Shown: positions 1 to 7,889 of the stretch, in pieces
How the letters are laid out: every line of letters begins with the position of its first letter
How positions within the stretch are numbered: position 1 is the stretch's first letter
Assembly: GCF_017874715.1 (NCBI RefSeq)
Contig: NZ_JAGGLR010000009.1
Location: 248,001 to 312,000, forward strand
Source of the DNA: Streptomyces iranensis
Lineage (GTDB): Bacteria > Actinomycetota > Actinomycetes > Streptomycetales > Streptomycetaceae
Length of the DNA: 64,000 nt
Reading direction: 5' to 3'
Notes under the pieces: model-generated
Databases searched by the model: none
What the model was told of the DNA's origin: nothing
The model's input: only the letters and a program-made list of their open reading frames with translations
Translations under genes and position numbers: made by a program

Positions 1-1102
1 CGAACTCGCCGCTGGTGCGGATGAAGGCGTTGACCTGTTGGCGGACCGTCTCGTCGACGGCCTCGTACTCCCGCCAGCCCTCGTACGGCATGACGGTCGC
101 CCCGACGACGCAGACGCCACGCGCGTGGGACCTGGCGATGATCTGCCGGTAGCCGGCGATGAGGTCGTCGGCCGTGGGGCCCGGCGTGGCCTTGATGTCG
201 TTGATGCCCTCCAGCAGGATCGCCGTGCGCGCACCGGCCTGGGAGAGCACATCCCGGTCGAGTCGCTTCAGCGCGCTCTCGGCCGAGCCGTCGGCGAGGA
301 TCTTGTTGCCGGAGATTCCTTCGTTGGCGACGCCCTTGAGCCGGGAGCGGGGGTCGGCGAGCAGCCGTCGGGCGAGGAAGTCCGGCCAGCGGCGGTTGGT
401 GTCCTGAGTGGAGGCGGAGCCGTCGGTGATCGAGTCGCCGAAGGCGACGACGGCGCCGGTGCGGGACGGGGGCCGCACGACGGCCGCGTCCAGGTAGTAC
501 CAGGAAGTGATCTGCTGGGAGTAGGCGGCGGCGCCCTCCTCCGCGGCGTGGTCGCCGACCGGTGCGACGTATTGGGTCGCGCGGGCCCCCTTGTGGCCGG
601 TCGCGAGCGTGCCCGCGCTGCGCACGTAGAGGCTGATCGCGAGGTCCGACTGGGGCCGGACGTCGCCGGGCAGCGGGTCGCTGTACACGACGCCGCCCGC
701 CGGTACGGTCACCGACGACGCGCCGCGGAAGGTCAGCCGTCCGTTGCTGCCGGGCACGACCGCCGCCCCGGACTCGCGTACGCCGGCGTAGGCGTGGCCG
801 AAGGTCACCGGCTGGTCGCCGTAGGCGTTGGAGAGCCGGATGCGCAGGTCCCGGCCGCCGACACTGGTGTGGACGACGAACCGGTAGGTCAGGTCCTGGG
901 TGGCGGTTCCGGCCGGGTAGGCGCTGGAGGCCCAGGTGACGACGGAGGAGCGCGGGGCGGGGGGCGTCGCGGGCCGGACGGCGGGCCGGGCGGCGGACTG
1001 GGCGGCGTAGGACTCGGTTCCGGTGGCCACGAAGGCCCCGAGGGCGGCGGCGGTCGCGGCCATGAGGCCGAAGGCGCGTGCGGATAAGCCCGGTCTCTGC
1101 AT
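1..1102 (-). CDS. Secreted SGNH/GDSL-family hydrolase, C-terminus cut by window edge
   Basis: The product is an exported serine esterase or lipase of the SGNH class, probably acting on acylated glycans or lipids outside the cell. The frame is read to base 1 without a stop, so about 367 residues are visible. An N-terminal signal peptide (about residues 1-32, ending near SYA-AQ) is followed by a beta-rich domain of about 180 residues. The GDSIT block with nucleophile Ser224 starts at residue 222, and a GxND-like segment (GINDIK) lies downstream. The terminal Asp/His block is outside the window. ATG at 1102 is preceded by AAGGAAGG. Substrate cannot be read from sequence. Confidence 0.85.
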   Translation of the reverse strand, partial: MQRPGLSARAFGLMAATAAALGAFVATGTESYAAQSAARPAVRPATPPAPRSSVVTWASSAYPAGTATQDLTYRFVVHTSVGGRDLRIRLSNAYGDQPVTFGHAYAGVRESGAAVVPGSNGRLTFRGASSVTVPAGGVVYSDPLPGDVRPQSDLAISLYVRSAGTLATGHKGARATQYVAPVGDHAAEEGAAAYSQQITSWYYLDAAVVRPPSRTGAVVAFGDSITDGSASTQDTNRRWPDFLARRLLADPRSRLKGVANEGISGNKILADGSAESALKRLDRDVLSQAGARTAILLEGINDIKATPGPTADDLIAGYRQIIARSHARGVCVVGATVMPYEGWREYEAVDETVRQQVNAFIRTSGEF

Positions 1103-1117
1103 GATGCGGCCTTCCTT

Positions 1118-1176
1118 CTCTCGACAGTTCAGTGATCGGATGAATTGATACGCAATTCCGACCCGGCTGTCGAGAG
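1118..1176. promoter_or_regulatory. Nested inverted repeats upstream of the SGNH hydrolase
   Basis: CTCTCGACAG (1118-1127) is repeated in inverse at 1167-1176 as CTGTCGAGAG. Between them lies a second dyad, GAATTG (1142-1147) and CAATTC (1153-1158), with a 5-bp spacer. The block sits just upstream of the hydrolase start, where an operator or promoter is expected. The cognate regulator is not evident. Confidence 0.45.
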
Positions 1177-1256
1177 AGAACGCCAAACTGCCCGGGATTA
1201 GCCTCTTGCCACCTCATGGTCATCGGATCTATTCGAGGGACGTACGTACGGCGTCG

Positions 1257-2297
1257 TCATCGCATGCGCGTGTACCGATGCACACCGTCGGCGCGGGCCG
1301 CCGTCACCTGCCCCCGCAGCACGAGGACATCCAGATGCGCGGCCGTCTCATGGACCGCGAGCATCTGGTTGAAGGCGGTCAACTCCCCGAACGGCACTGC
1401 CCGGCGCGTCCATGCGAGTTTCCGGGCCACCGCGTGGGCGTCGAGCGTGTCCTCGCCCAGCGCGGCCAGGCTCCTGGCCAGCCGGTCGTCGTGGTGGGCG
1501 AGCAGTTCGGCGACCCGGGTGTGGGTGGAGTCGGCGACCGGTCCATGGGCGGGCAGCAGGCGGGCGTCGGCGTAGCGGGTCATCAGCCGCAGCGAGTCCA
1601 GATAGTCGGCGAGCGGATGGCCGCCCGGCTCGGCGAGCTCGAAGCCGATGGACGGGGTGATGTGCGGCAGGACATGGTCCCCGGAGAACAGCAGCCCCCG
1701 CTGTTCGTCCAGGAAGACCACATGCCCCTTGGTGTGTCCGGGAGTGGGCACGACCCGCAGCTCACGGTCGCCGAAGCGGAGGGCTCCGGCCTGCAGCCAG
1801 CGGTCCGGGGCCTCCCATACGCTCGGGTCGTAGCCGCCGTGGTCCATCGCCTCGACGCGGTCGGCGAGTTCCCCGGCGCCCGCCGCGCGCAGGGTCCGCA
1901 GCGAGCCGACGGGCTGGTCGCTGCGCAGTCGGTCGAGCATCTCCAGGCCCGGACGCTCCCCCGCGCCGAGGTAGACGCGCGAGCCGAGCAGCCGGCGCAG
2001 CTCCACCGCCTGGGTGTAATGGTCGCGGTGGATGTGGGTGACCAGGATATGGCTGATGTCGCCGGGGTCGCGCTCGATGGCGCCCAGGGCCGCCTCGAGC
2101 GTCTTGCGCGCCTCGGGAATCGCCCAGCCCCCGTCGATCATGACGATACCGCCGTCGTCGTCCAGATCCTCCAGGAGGTAGACATTCACGGCGTGCAGGC
2201 CGTCGTTGGGTAGCGGCAGCGGCACGCGGTGCACCCCTGGCTGTACGGTCTGGACTCCGGCCGCCGCCCATGGAGCCTGGTCGAACCGCGTTGTCAT
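1257..2297 (-). CDS. Metallo-beta-lactamase-fold hydrolase (GloB/lactonase-like)
   Basis: A 346-residue MBL-fold hydrolase, larger than typical GloB. The metal-binding THIHRDH motif is at residues 87-93, followed by GHTKGH and GDH blocks that complete a dinuclear metal site. The C-terminal helical extension resembles the LACTB2/hydrolase group. The ATG at 2297 overlaps the stop of the upstream CoA ligase by 4 bp (ATGA), so the two are translationally coupled. It is the last gene of the operon running from 5006. Families of this fold hydrolyse thioesters or lactones; in this context a CoA-thioester hydrolase or lactonase is plausible, but the substrate is inference. Confidence 0.8.
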   Translation of the reverse strand: MTTRFDQAPWAAAGVQTVQPGVHRVPLPLPNDGLHAVNVYLLEDLDDDGGIVMIDGGWAIPEARKTLEAALGAIERDPGDISHILVTHIHRDHYTQAVELRRLLGSRVYLGAGERPGLEMLDRLRSDQPVGSLRTLRAAGAGELADRVEAMDHGGYDPSVWEAPDRWLQAGALRFGDRELRVVPTPGHTKGHVVFLDEQRGLLFSGDHVLPHITPSIGFELAEPGGHPLADYLDSLRLMTRYADARLLPAHGPVADSTHTRVAELLAHHDDRLARSLAALGEDTLDAHAVARKLAWTRRAVPFGELTAFNQMLAVHETAAHLDVLVLRGQVTAARADGVHRYTRMR

Positions 2298-3844
2298 GCT
2301 CCTCCTTCGCGGGTGTGCAGCCTGACGGCCAGGTCCCGGGCCCCGCCCCGGTCGAGCTTGCCGACCTTGGTCTGGGGCAGCTCCTCGACGTCGTAGACGT
2401 ACTCGGGCCACTTGGTCTTGGACAGACCGACGCTCTCCAGATGGCCGGTCACCTCGCCCAGTTCGACGCCGCCACCGTCCTCGGCGACGACGAGCAGCGC
2501 CACGCGTTCGCCGAGGACATCGTCGGGGACCGGTGTGACACAGGCCCTGGCCACGCGCGGATGGCTGGCGACCGCGCGCTCTATCTCGGTGATGTCGATG
2601 TTGCGGCCGCCCCGGATGATGATGTCCTTCTCGCGGCCCATGATGCTGATGGTGCCGTCCTCGTGGGCCATCAGCAGATCGCCGGTGGGCAGGTAGCCGT
2701 CCTCCGTCAGTGCCGGTGGATCGGTCCTGCCCTCGCGGGCGTATCCGAGGAAGAGGGAAGGGCCGCGGACCTGCGCCCGGCCGGTCACCCCCGGACCCGC
2801 CACCTCGCCATCGGAGGTGAGCGCGCGCACCTCCGTGCCCGGGAAGGGGCGGCCGTCCCTGCCGAGCCGGACCTCCTCGGGGTCGTCGGGGCTCGGCGAG
2901 GTGTGGCCCAGGCATTCGGACATGCCGAAGACGCGGAGGATCCTCGTGCCCAGCGACCGCTCGGCGCGGGCCAGTGCGCCGCGGTCCATGGGCCCGCCGC
3001 CCACGGTGATCGACCGGACGCCCCGGAGGACGCCGGAGCCGGCCGCCTCGGCACCCATCTGCAGCGCCATGGTCGGTACGCACATGGTCCAGCGGACGCG
3101 CGCGTCGGCCATCCGCCGCAGTGCGACCGCCCGGTCCCACTTACCCGTGAGGACGAGCGGCCCGCGCAGCAGGAGGGAGAGATAGACCCCGAAGCAGTAG
3201 GCCGCCGTGGACGACAGCGGCACGATCGCGGCGACGGCGTCGCCCGGCGCCAGGCCGTTGACGGTGACGGTGCTCGTGGCGGCGTAGCGCAGTGCCCGCT
3301 CGGACTGTACGACGCCCTTGGGCCGCCCGGTCGACCCGGAGGTCAGACCGATGAGCGCGCCGCCCGACCACCGCGCCACCTCGCGCCGGTGGGGTGCGGA
3401 CCGGCAGGTCCAGCCGTCGAGGACCGTCCGGGCCGGGCCGGGGAGCCGGGTGCCTACCGTCCACTCGTCCATCGCCGAGGGCTCGGCGACGACGGCGTCC
3501 GGGCGGATGTCCTCCCATGCGGCGGCGAACTCGGCGGGTGTGGTGTGCCGATTGACCACCGCGAGAACCCCGCCCCGCAGGCCCACGGCGAGGGTGGCGG
3601 CGATGGTGCGCCATGAGTTGTCGGCCTGGACCAGGACGGTGCCCACCGACCCGCCGCCCGCCGGTCCGTCGGGCGCCCGTCCGTCGGGCGCCCGTCCGTC
3701 GGGCGCGGCGGCGGACAGCTCTGCTGCCAGCCGTACGGCCTCTTCGAGCAGTTCCCTGGCCGTATGGCTGCCCGTGTCGTCGATCACGGCGACGAAGTCG
3801 GCTTCGTCCGCCTGCTGCTGGAACTCCCGCACTACCTGTCGCAT
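2294..3844 (-). CDS. AMP-forming acyl-CoA synthetase
   Basis: This 516-residue ANL-family enzyme is expected to activate a carboxylic acid to its CoA thioester with ATP, the entry step of the locus. The P-loop-like motif LTSGSTGRPKG is at residues 167-177, and YLPTGD and GREKDIIIRGGRNI hinge motifs lie near residues 395-425. The C-terminal lysine block is PQTKVGKLDR. Residues 49-63 are a threefold repeat of APDGR encoded by 15-bp units (3663-3707), unusual for this family and in an N-terminal surface region. A purine-rich GAGGGGCAGG stretch precedes ATG 3844. Confidence 0.9.
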   Translation of the reverse strand: MRQVVREFQQQADEADFVAVIDDTGSHTARELLEEAVRLAAELSAAAPDGRAPDGRAPDGPAGGGSVGTVLVQADNSWRTIAATLAVGLRGGVLAVVNRHTTPAEFAAAWEDIRPDAVVAEPSAMDEWTVGTRLPGPARTVLDGWTCRSAPHRREVARWSGGALIGLTSGSTGRPKGVVQSERALRYAATSTVTVNGLAPGDAVAAIVPLSSTAAYCFGVYLSLLLRGPLVLTGKWDRAVALRRMADARVRWTMCVPTMALQMGAEAAGSGVLRGVRSITVGGGPMDRGALARAERSLGTRILRVFGMSECLGHTSPSPDDPEEVRLGRDGRPFPGTEVRALTSDGEVAGPGVTGRAQVRGPSLFLGYAREGRTDPPALTEDGYLPTGDLLMAHEDGTISIMGREKDIIIRGGRNIDITEIERAVASHPRVARACVTPVPDDVLGERVALLVVAEDGGGVELGEVTGHLESVGLSKTKWPEYVYDVEELPQTKVGKLDRGGARDLAVRLHTREGGA

Positions 3845-3898
3845 CCTGCCCCTCGTTGCGCTGTGCCGAACGCCGTTTGCCCGGATAGCCGGGAATCC

Positions 3899-4219
3899 TC
3901 AGGCGGTGAACATCTCCGCCTCGTGCCCCATGACCGCGATCCGGCGGCCCTTCATGTCGCCGACCTGGGCGACGGCATCGGCCCACTCGGGGCTCGCGAG
4001 GGCCTTCCTCAGATCCTCGGGGGAGTCGAAGCCGAGTACGGACATCCCGTCCCAGCCTTCGGAGCGCGGCTCCAGGGCGGCGTCGATCTCGGTGTGACGC
4101 CATGAGCGCAGTCCGGGCAGGCGGCGGGTCAGCTCCGCGTGGTCGCCGCGCCACCACGTGATGAACCGCTCGTGAGTCCACTCCGGGGGCCGGGCCGCCA
4201 GCAGGACGAGGTTGTACAT
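3899..4219 (-). CDS. EthD-domain small protein
   Basis: A 106-residue protein with the EthD/dimeric alpha-beta-barrel pattern: F-x-x-WW-x-x-x-HA-x-L and LPGL near the N-terminus, and a C-terminal half with FDSPEDL. The start is ATG 4219, supported by GGAGAG 7 bp upstream; an in-frame ATG at 4234 has no ribosome site. EthD-like proteins accompany degradation and polyketide tailoring loci and often act as small ligand-binding or isomerising proteins. It lies in the operon between two NTF2-like genes and the CoA ligase. The specific role is unknown. Confidence 0.8.
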   Translation of the reverse strand: MYNLVLLAARPPEWTHERFITWWRGDHAELTRRLPGLRSWRHTEIDAALEPRSEGWDGMSVLGFDSPEDLRKALASPEWADAVAQVGDMKGRRIAVMGHEAEMFTA

Positions 4220-4245
4220 GACGGTGCTCTCCATGGGGTCGAGGG

Positions 4246-4623
4246 TCAGGTGAAGCGGATCTCGGACGAGCGCCCGATCAGCAGGCGCCGCAGCCGGCCT
4301 TCGCCGTTCACCCGCCCGGCGGCGACGAAGCTGGCCTCGGGGACACCTTCGCGCCGTACCTCGCCCAGGAAGAGCTCGTCCTGTCCGAGGGTGGTCGCCG
4401 ACAGCAGATGGTGGGTGCGGGTGCCCTTCTCGCGCTGTTCGAGGTAGCCCACCAGGGCGGCACGGTCCCCGGCGAAGTCGGTGGCGTTGCCGTCGCCGGT
4501 GGAGAACAGGATGGAGAGCGAGAAGTCGTCGCTGATCAGGTCGAGGATACGGGACGGCTCGTCGCCGTCGAGGATCTCGAACCACGCGGTGAGGAAGGGG
4601 GCCGCGGCCGGGGTGTCCGTCAT
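4246..4623 (-). CDS. NTF2-like (SnoaL-type fold) protein
   Basis: A 125-residue protein with the helical start and curved-sheet pattern of the NTF2/SnoaL superfamily (AWFEILDGDEPSRILDLISDDFSLSI, then a glycine-rich strand). Such proteins are small cone-shaped isomerases, cyclases or non-catalytic binding proteins. Its start overlaps the stop of the preceding NTF2-like gene by 4 bp, which suggests the two products work together, possibly as a heteromer. No catalytic Asp/His pair can be assigned with confidence. Confidence 0.7.
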   Translation of the reverse strand: MTDTPAAAPFLTAWFEILDGDEPSRILDLISDDFSLSILFSTGDGNATDFAGDRAALVGYLEQREKGTRTHHLLSATTLGQDELFLGEVRREGVPEASFVAAGRVNGEGRLRRLLIGRSSEIRFT

Positions 4624-5006
4624 GCCCGGCCCCCGTCGCCCTGTCCGGTGTCCTGCCGGGCCCAGTCGACCAGTTCGAACGAGGTGGTGAAGAAGGACTG
4701 GTAGCGCGCGATGAGCCCGCCGGGCGAGATCACCGCGGCCGAGAGGAAGGAGCCGGTGTACCGCCCGCCCTCCGTCACCACCCCGTACACGGTCTCGAGG
4801 TCGCCCTCCCGGCTGTGGCGCAGGATCTCATGCGACCGTTCCTTGGGATTGCGGCCGGCGATGTACGCGGCGAAGTCCTCCCTGGACTCGCCGCTGACCT
4901 CCGTGCCCGGCAGGGCGATGAGGAATCGGAAGTCGGGTTCGAGCAGGTCCAGCGTCCGTTCCGGATGGTCGCTGTCCATACTGGCCATATACGTGCGCAA
5001 CGCCAT
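4620..5006 (-). CDS. NTF2-like (SnoaL-type fold) protein, first gene of operon
   Basis: A 128-residue paralogue of the next gene: both share the pattern of a short acidic helix (MDSDHPERTLDLLEPDFRFLI), a Gly-rich turn and terminal beta strands. The start is ATG 5006, with GAAAGGG 7 bp upstream. An upstream in-frame start would add 18 residues but would run into the operator region. It heads the operon 5006 to 1257 (NTF2, NTF2, EthD, CoA ligase, MBL hydrolase), and the TetR-type operator at 5072-5099 lies directly before it. Function is not known. Confidence 0.7.
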   Translation of the reverse strand: MALRTYMASMDSDHPERTLDLLEPDFRFLIALPGTEVSGESREDFAAYIAGRNPKERSHEILRHSREGDLETVYGVVTEGGRYTGSFLSAAVISPGGLIARYQSFFTTSFELVDWARQDTGQGDGGRA

Positions 5007-5071
5007 GACTGCGCCCTTTCGATCGGCGGTCGAGCGCTCCCGGGGACCCGGAGCCGCCACGGGCCCCGGAT

Positions 5072-5099
5072 CAACCTGAGTTCAGTTCAATTCAGGTTG
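5072..5099. promoter_or_regulatory. TetR-type operator, operon 5006-1257
   Basis: Outer arms CAACCTGA (5072-5079) and TCAGGTTG (5092-5099) form a perfect 8-bp dyad. The minus strand inside contains CTGAACTCAGG, a register of the regulon motif TTGAACTSAGTTCAA. It lies 66 bp from the first start codon of the operon. Confidence 0.7.
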
Positions 5100-5205
5100 G
5101 ATGTTAATCCCGGGGAAACACGGCTGACAAGGGTCCGTGGAACGCGAAACGGCCCCCGGCGGATATCCGCCAGGGGCCGGAAGCGACAGGGGGCCGCTCA
5201 GGGGA

Positions 5206-5829
5206 TCACGTGGCGACCATCCGCACACACGCGCCCTCGATCAGTTCACTGACCTCCGACAGCGGCGTCGGCCCCGAGGGCCGGTACCACCGCCAGACGC
5301 TGACGATCAGGCCGAGCACCCCCGAGCCCAGCAGTTGCGCGTCCCGGAGCGGGAAAGCACCCATGGACATGCCCTTCACCAGCAGGTTCGTCCAGTTCCG
5401 CTCGACGAGCTGAACCAGCTTGCGGGCCTCGACGCGCTCGGCCTCCTCCCGCTTGGACTTGCGCGTGCCGGAGAGCAGATCCATGTGATTGTGGAGGATC
5501 CGCATCTGCAGGACCTCGTGGTCCGAGACGTCGTAGGCCGCGCGGACGGCCGCCCGGAGCGCCTCGGTCGGCTCCTCGACGCCCTCGGTCGCCTCGGTGA
5601 ACTTGTCGTGGGAGCGCTGGAGCTCGAGCCGCATGATGGTGAGCAGGCAGTGCGTCTTGGACTCGAAGTAGTGGTACAGCGCCGTCTGCCCGATGCCGAC
5701 CCGCTCGGCGACGGTGGACCACTTGGTGGCCTCGAACCCCGTCTCGCCGAAGCAGTCGACGGCGGCCGCCAGGATGGCGGCACGCTTGGACCTCGGTCCC
5801 GCTTCCGGTTCAACGATTCTCGTCGCCAT
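5206..5829 (-). CDS. TetR/AcrR-family transcriptional regulator of the catabolic locus
   Basis: A 207-residue repressor with an N-terminal helix-turn-helix at about residues 15-62 (AAILAAAVDCF, TKWSTVAERVGIGQTALYHYF), followed by an all-helical ligand-binding domain. The recognition helix GIGQTALYHYF is typical of acyl-CoA-responsive actinobacterial TetR proteins. It is the only regulator inside the locus, and a copy of the shared palindrome lies just upstream of its own start (5883-5897), so autoregulation and control of the whole locus are likely. The inducer is probably a CoA intermediate by analogy with KstR2-type regulators; that is inference. Confidence 0.85.
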   Translation of the reverse strand: MATRIVEPEAGPRSKRAAILAAAVDCFGETGFEATKWSTVAERVGIGQTALYHYFESKTHCLLTIMRLELQRSHDKFTEATEGVEEPTEALRAAVRAAYDVSDHEVLQMRILHNHMDLLSGTRKSKREEAERVEARKLVQLVERNWTNLLVKGMSMGAFPLRDAQLLGSGVLGLIVSVWRWYRPSGPTPLSEVSELIEGACVRMVAT

Positions 5830-5882
5830 GCCTCGTCCCCTGGCCGCAGTCCACCTTGTCCGTACCCGAGAGTAGCCCCAAG

Positions 5883-5897
5883 CTGAACTCAGTTGCC
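5883..5897. promoter_or_regulatory. TetR-type operator before the regulator gene
   Basis: The 15-mer CTGAACTCAGTTGCC matches TTGAACTSAGTTCAA around its central C at 5890. It lies between the thiolase stop and the regulator start, so the regulator probably has its own autoregulated promoter. Confidence 0.65.
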
Positions 5898-5919
5898 AAT
5901 CGACGTGAATAGGCCGTGC

Positions 5920-7068
5920 TCAAAGGCGCTCCAATACCGTCGCGTTCGCCATGCCGCCGCCCTCGCACATCGTCTGCAGGCCGTAGCGTCCGCCGGTCCT
6001 GCGCAGTTGGTGGACGAGCGTGGTCATGAGCCGGGCGCCGGTGGCGCCGAGCGGATGTCCGAGCGCGATGGCGCCGCCGAAGGCGTTGACCCCCTCCGGG
6101 TCGGCGCCGATCTCCTTCTGCCAGGCGAGGACGACGGAGGCGAACGCCTCGTTGATCTCCACCAGATCGATGTCGCCGATCGCCAGCCCGGCCCTGTCCA
6201 GGACCTTCTCGGTGGCGGGGATCGGACCGGTCAGCATGTGAATCGGATCGGAGCCGACGACGGCCATGGTGTGCACCCGCGCGAGCGGGGTCAGGCCGTG
6301 GCGGCGCACCGCCTCCTCGGAGGCGATCAGCAGGGCGGCGGCGCCGTCGGAGATCTGGCTGGAGACGGCGGCGGTCAGCCGGCCGTCCTCGGTGAGGCTC
6401 TTCAACCCGGCCATCTTCTCCAGGGTGGTGTCGGCGCGTGGCCCCTCGTCGGCGGTGAGCCCGAAGGCCGGGGTGATCTCGTCGTCGAAGGCGCCGTCGG
6501 CCTGCGCGGCGAGGGCCCGCTGGTGGCTGGTGAGCGCGAACTCCTCCATCTCCGAGCGGGAGATGCCCCATTTCCCGGCGATCAGCTCGGCCCCCCGGAA
6601 CTGGGAGACCTCCTGGTCCCCGAAGCGCTCGCGCCAGCCGTCCCCCGCGTACGGGCTGCCCATACCGGCCTGTTCTCCGACGTACATGGGACTGGCGATG
6701 GGCACCAGGCTCATCACCTCGACCCCGCCGGCGACCACCAGATCGGCGGTCCCGGAGCCGACCGCCTGGGCGGCGAAGTGCACGGCCTGCTGGGATGAGC
6801 CGCACTGGCGGTCGATGGTGGTGCCGGGGACGTGCTGGGGCAGCCCGGCCGCCAGCCATGCGGTACGGGCGAGGTTGCCGGTCTGCGCGCCGATCTGGCT
6901 GACGCAGCCGAAGTACACGTCGTCGACGGCGCCCGGGTCGGCCCCGGTGCGCTCCAGCAGGGCGCGCAGCGCATGAGCGCCGAGGTCGGCGGGGTGGACG
7001 CCGCTGAGCGCGCCCTTGCGGCGGCCGACGGGGGTGCGGACGGCTCCGACGATGAATGCTTCCGACAC
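5920..7068 (-). CDS. Thiolase (acetyl-CoA acyltransferase)
   Basis: A 382-residue biosynthetic/degradative thiolase that cleaves a 3-ketoacyl-CoA with CoA. The catalytic set is complete: Cys89 in DRQCGSSQQA, His338 in GHPLGATG and Cys368 in MCEGGGMA. The start is GTG 7068, with GGAG 7 bp upstream. It is the last gene of the long operon from 15383 and would carry out the final thiolysis. It resembles FadA-type enzymes that act on branched or ring-derived acyl chains, but chain preference cannot be read. Confidence 0.92.
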   Translation of the reverse strand: MSEAFIVGAVRTPVGRRKGALSGVHPADLGAHALRALLERTGADPGAVDDVYFGCVSQIGAQTGNLARTAWLAAGLPQHVPGTTIDRQCGSSQQAVHFAAQAVGSGTADLVVAGGVEVMSLVPIASPMYVGEQAGMGSPYAGDGWRERFGDQEVSQFRGAELIAGKWGISRSEMEEFALTSHQRALAAQADGAFDDEITPAFGLTADEGPRADTTLEKMAGLKSLTEDGRLTAAVSSQISDGAAALLIASEEAVRRHGLTPLARVHTMAVVGSDPIHMLTGPIPATEKVLDRAGLAIGDIDLVEINEAFASVVLAWQKEIGADPEGVNAFGGAIALGHPLGATGARLMTTLVHQLRRTGGRYGLQTMCEGGGMANATVLERL

Positions 7069-7097
7069 GGTGGGGCTCCAGGGGTTTCGGGGAGAAG

Positions 7098-7889
7098 TCA
7101 GGTGCTGGGGGCGGCGGGTGGGAAGTCGGGCGCCCGCTTGCCCAGGAAGGCGGCGACACCCTCACGGCCCTCGGCGGAGGCGGCCGCGGCGGCGATCGCA
7201 CAGGCCTCGCGGTCCAGGTGCGGGCCGAGGTCGGCGGTCTGCCCGGTGGCGACGAGACGGCGGGTGGCGCCGAAGGCGGCGGTGGGTCCGTCGCGCAGCG
7301 CCTCGGCCGTGCGCAGCGCCTCGGCGGCCAGCCGGTCGGCGGGGACGACCCGGCTCGCCAGCCCGATGGTCTCGGCCTCCGCCGCCGCGACGCGGCGGTT
7401 GGTCAGCAGCAGGTCCAGGGCCCGCTTGGGGCCGACGAGCCGGGGCAGGAACCAGCTCACTCCGGCGTCCGGTGTATAGCCGATCCGGGTGTAAGCCGTG
7501 GTGAACGAGGCGTTGTCGGCGGCCAGGGTCACATCGGCGGACGCGGCCAGGCCGATGCCCGCACCGGCGACGGCTCCCTGCACGGCGGCCACCATGGGCG
7601 CGTCGCCCGCCGCGAACGTGCGCAGGGCGTCATGGAGTGCGCCGGTCACCGCGATAAGGTGCCGCTCCAGTGGCTCTCCGGAGAGCCGGGAGAACTCGCC
7701 GAGGTCGCCGCCGACGCAGAAGGACGTCCCCTCGCCGGTCAGCAGCACGGCCCGTACGGACTCGGTGGCGCAGACCCGCGCCGCGTGCAGCAGTCCGCGG
7801 GCCATGTCCAGGCCGATGGCGTTGCCCGCCGCGCCCCGGCGCAGGGTGATACGGGCCAGGCCGTCGTCGATCTCGATGCCGACGCTCAT
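7098..7889 (-). CDS. Enoyl-CoA hydratase/isomerase family protein, PaaG-like
   Basis: A 263-residue crotonase-fold protein. The oxyanion-hole segment TSFCVGGDL and the Gly-rich helix GAVAGAGIGLAASADV are present, but the hydratase glutamate that usually follows GGG is replaced by Gly. The downstream block TRIGYTPDAGVSWFLPRLVG is typical of PaaG/ECI-type isomerases, which use a single acid. An isomerase is therefore more likely than a hydratase. ATG 7889 overlaps the upstream SDR stop (ATGA), which is why it is preferred over the in-frame ATG at 7901. Confidence 0.82.
   Translation of the reverse strand: MSVGIEIDDGLARITLRRGAAGNAIGLDMARGLLHAARVCATESVRAVLLTGEGTSFCVGGDLGEFSRLSGEPLERHLIAVTGALHDALRTFAAGDAPMVAAVQGAVAGAGIGLAASADVTLAADNASFTTAYTRIGYTPDAGVSWFLPRLVGPKRALDLLLTNRRVAAAEAETIGLASRVVPADRLAAEALRTAEALRDGPTAAFGATRRLVATGQTADLGPHLDREACAIAAAAASAEGREGVAAFLGKRAPDFPPAAPST

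Noticed and set aside
1257..3140. A 627-codon minus-strand frame that could be read as a ligase-hydrolase fusion
   Set aside because: The first half is the CoA ligase in the wrong frame. The real genes are separate and overlap by 4 bp (ATGA at 2294-2297).
5206..5829. KstR or KstR2 orthologue
   Set aside because: The operators here differ from the KstR and KstR2 motifs I remember, and the locus lacks the ring-degrading genes of those regulons.
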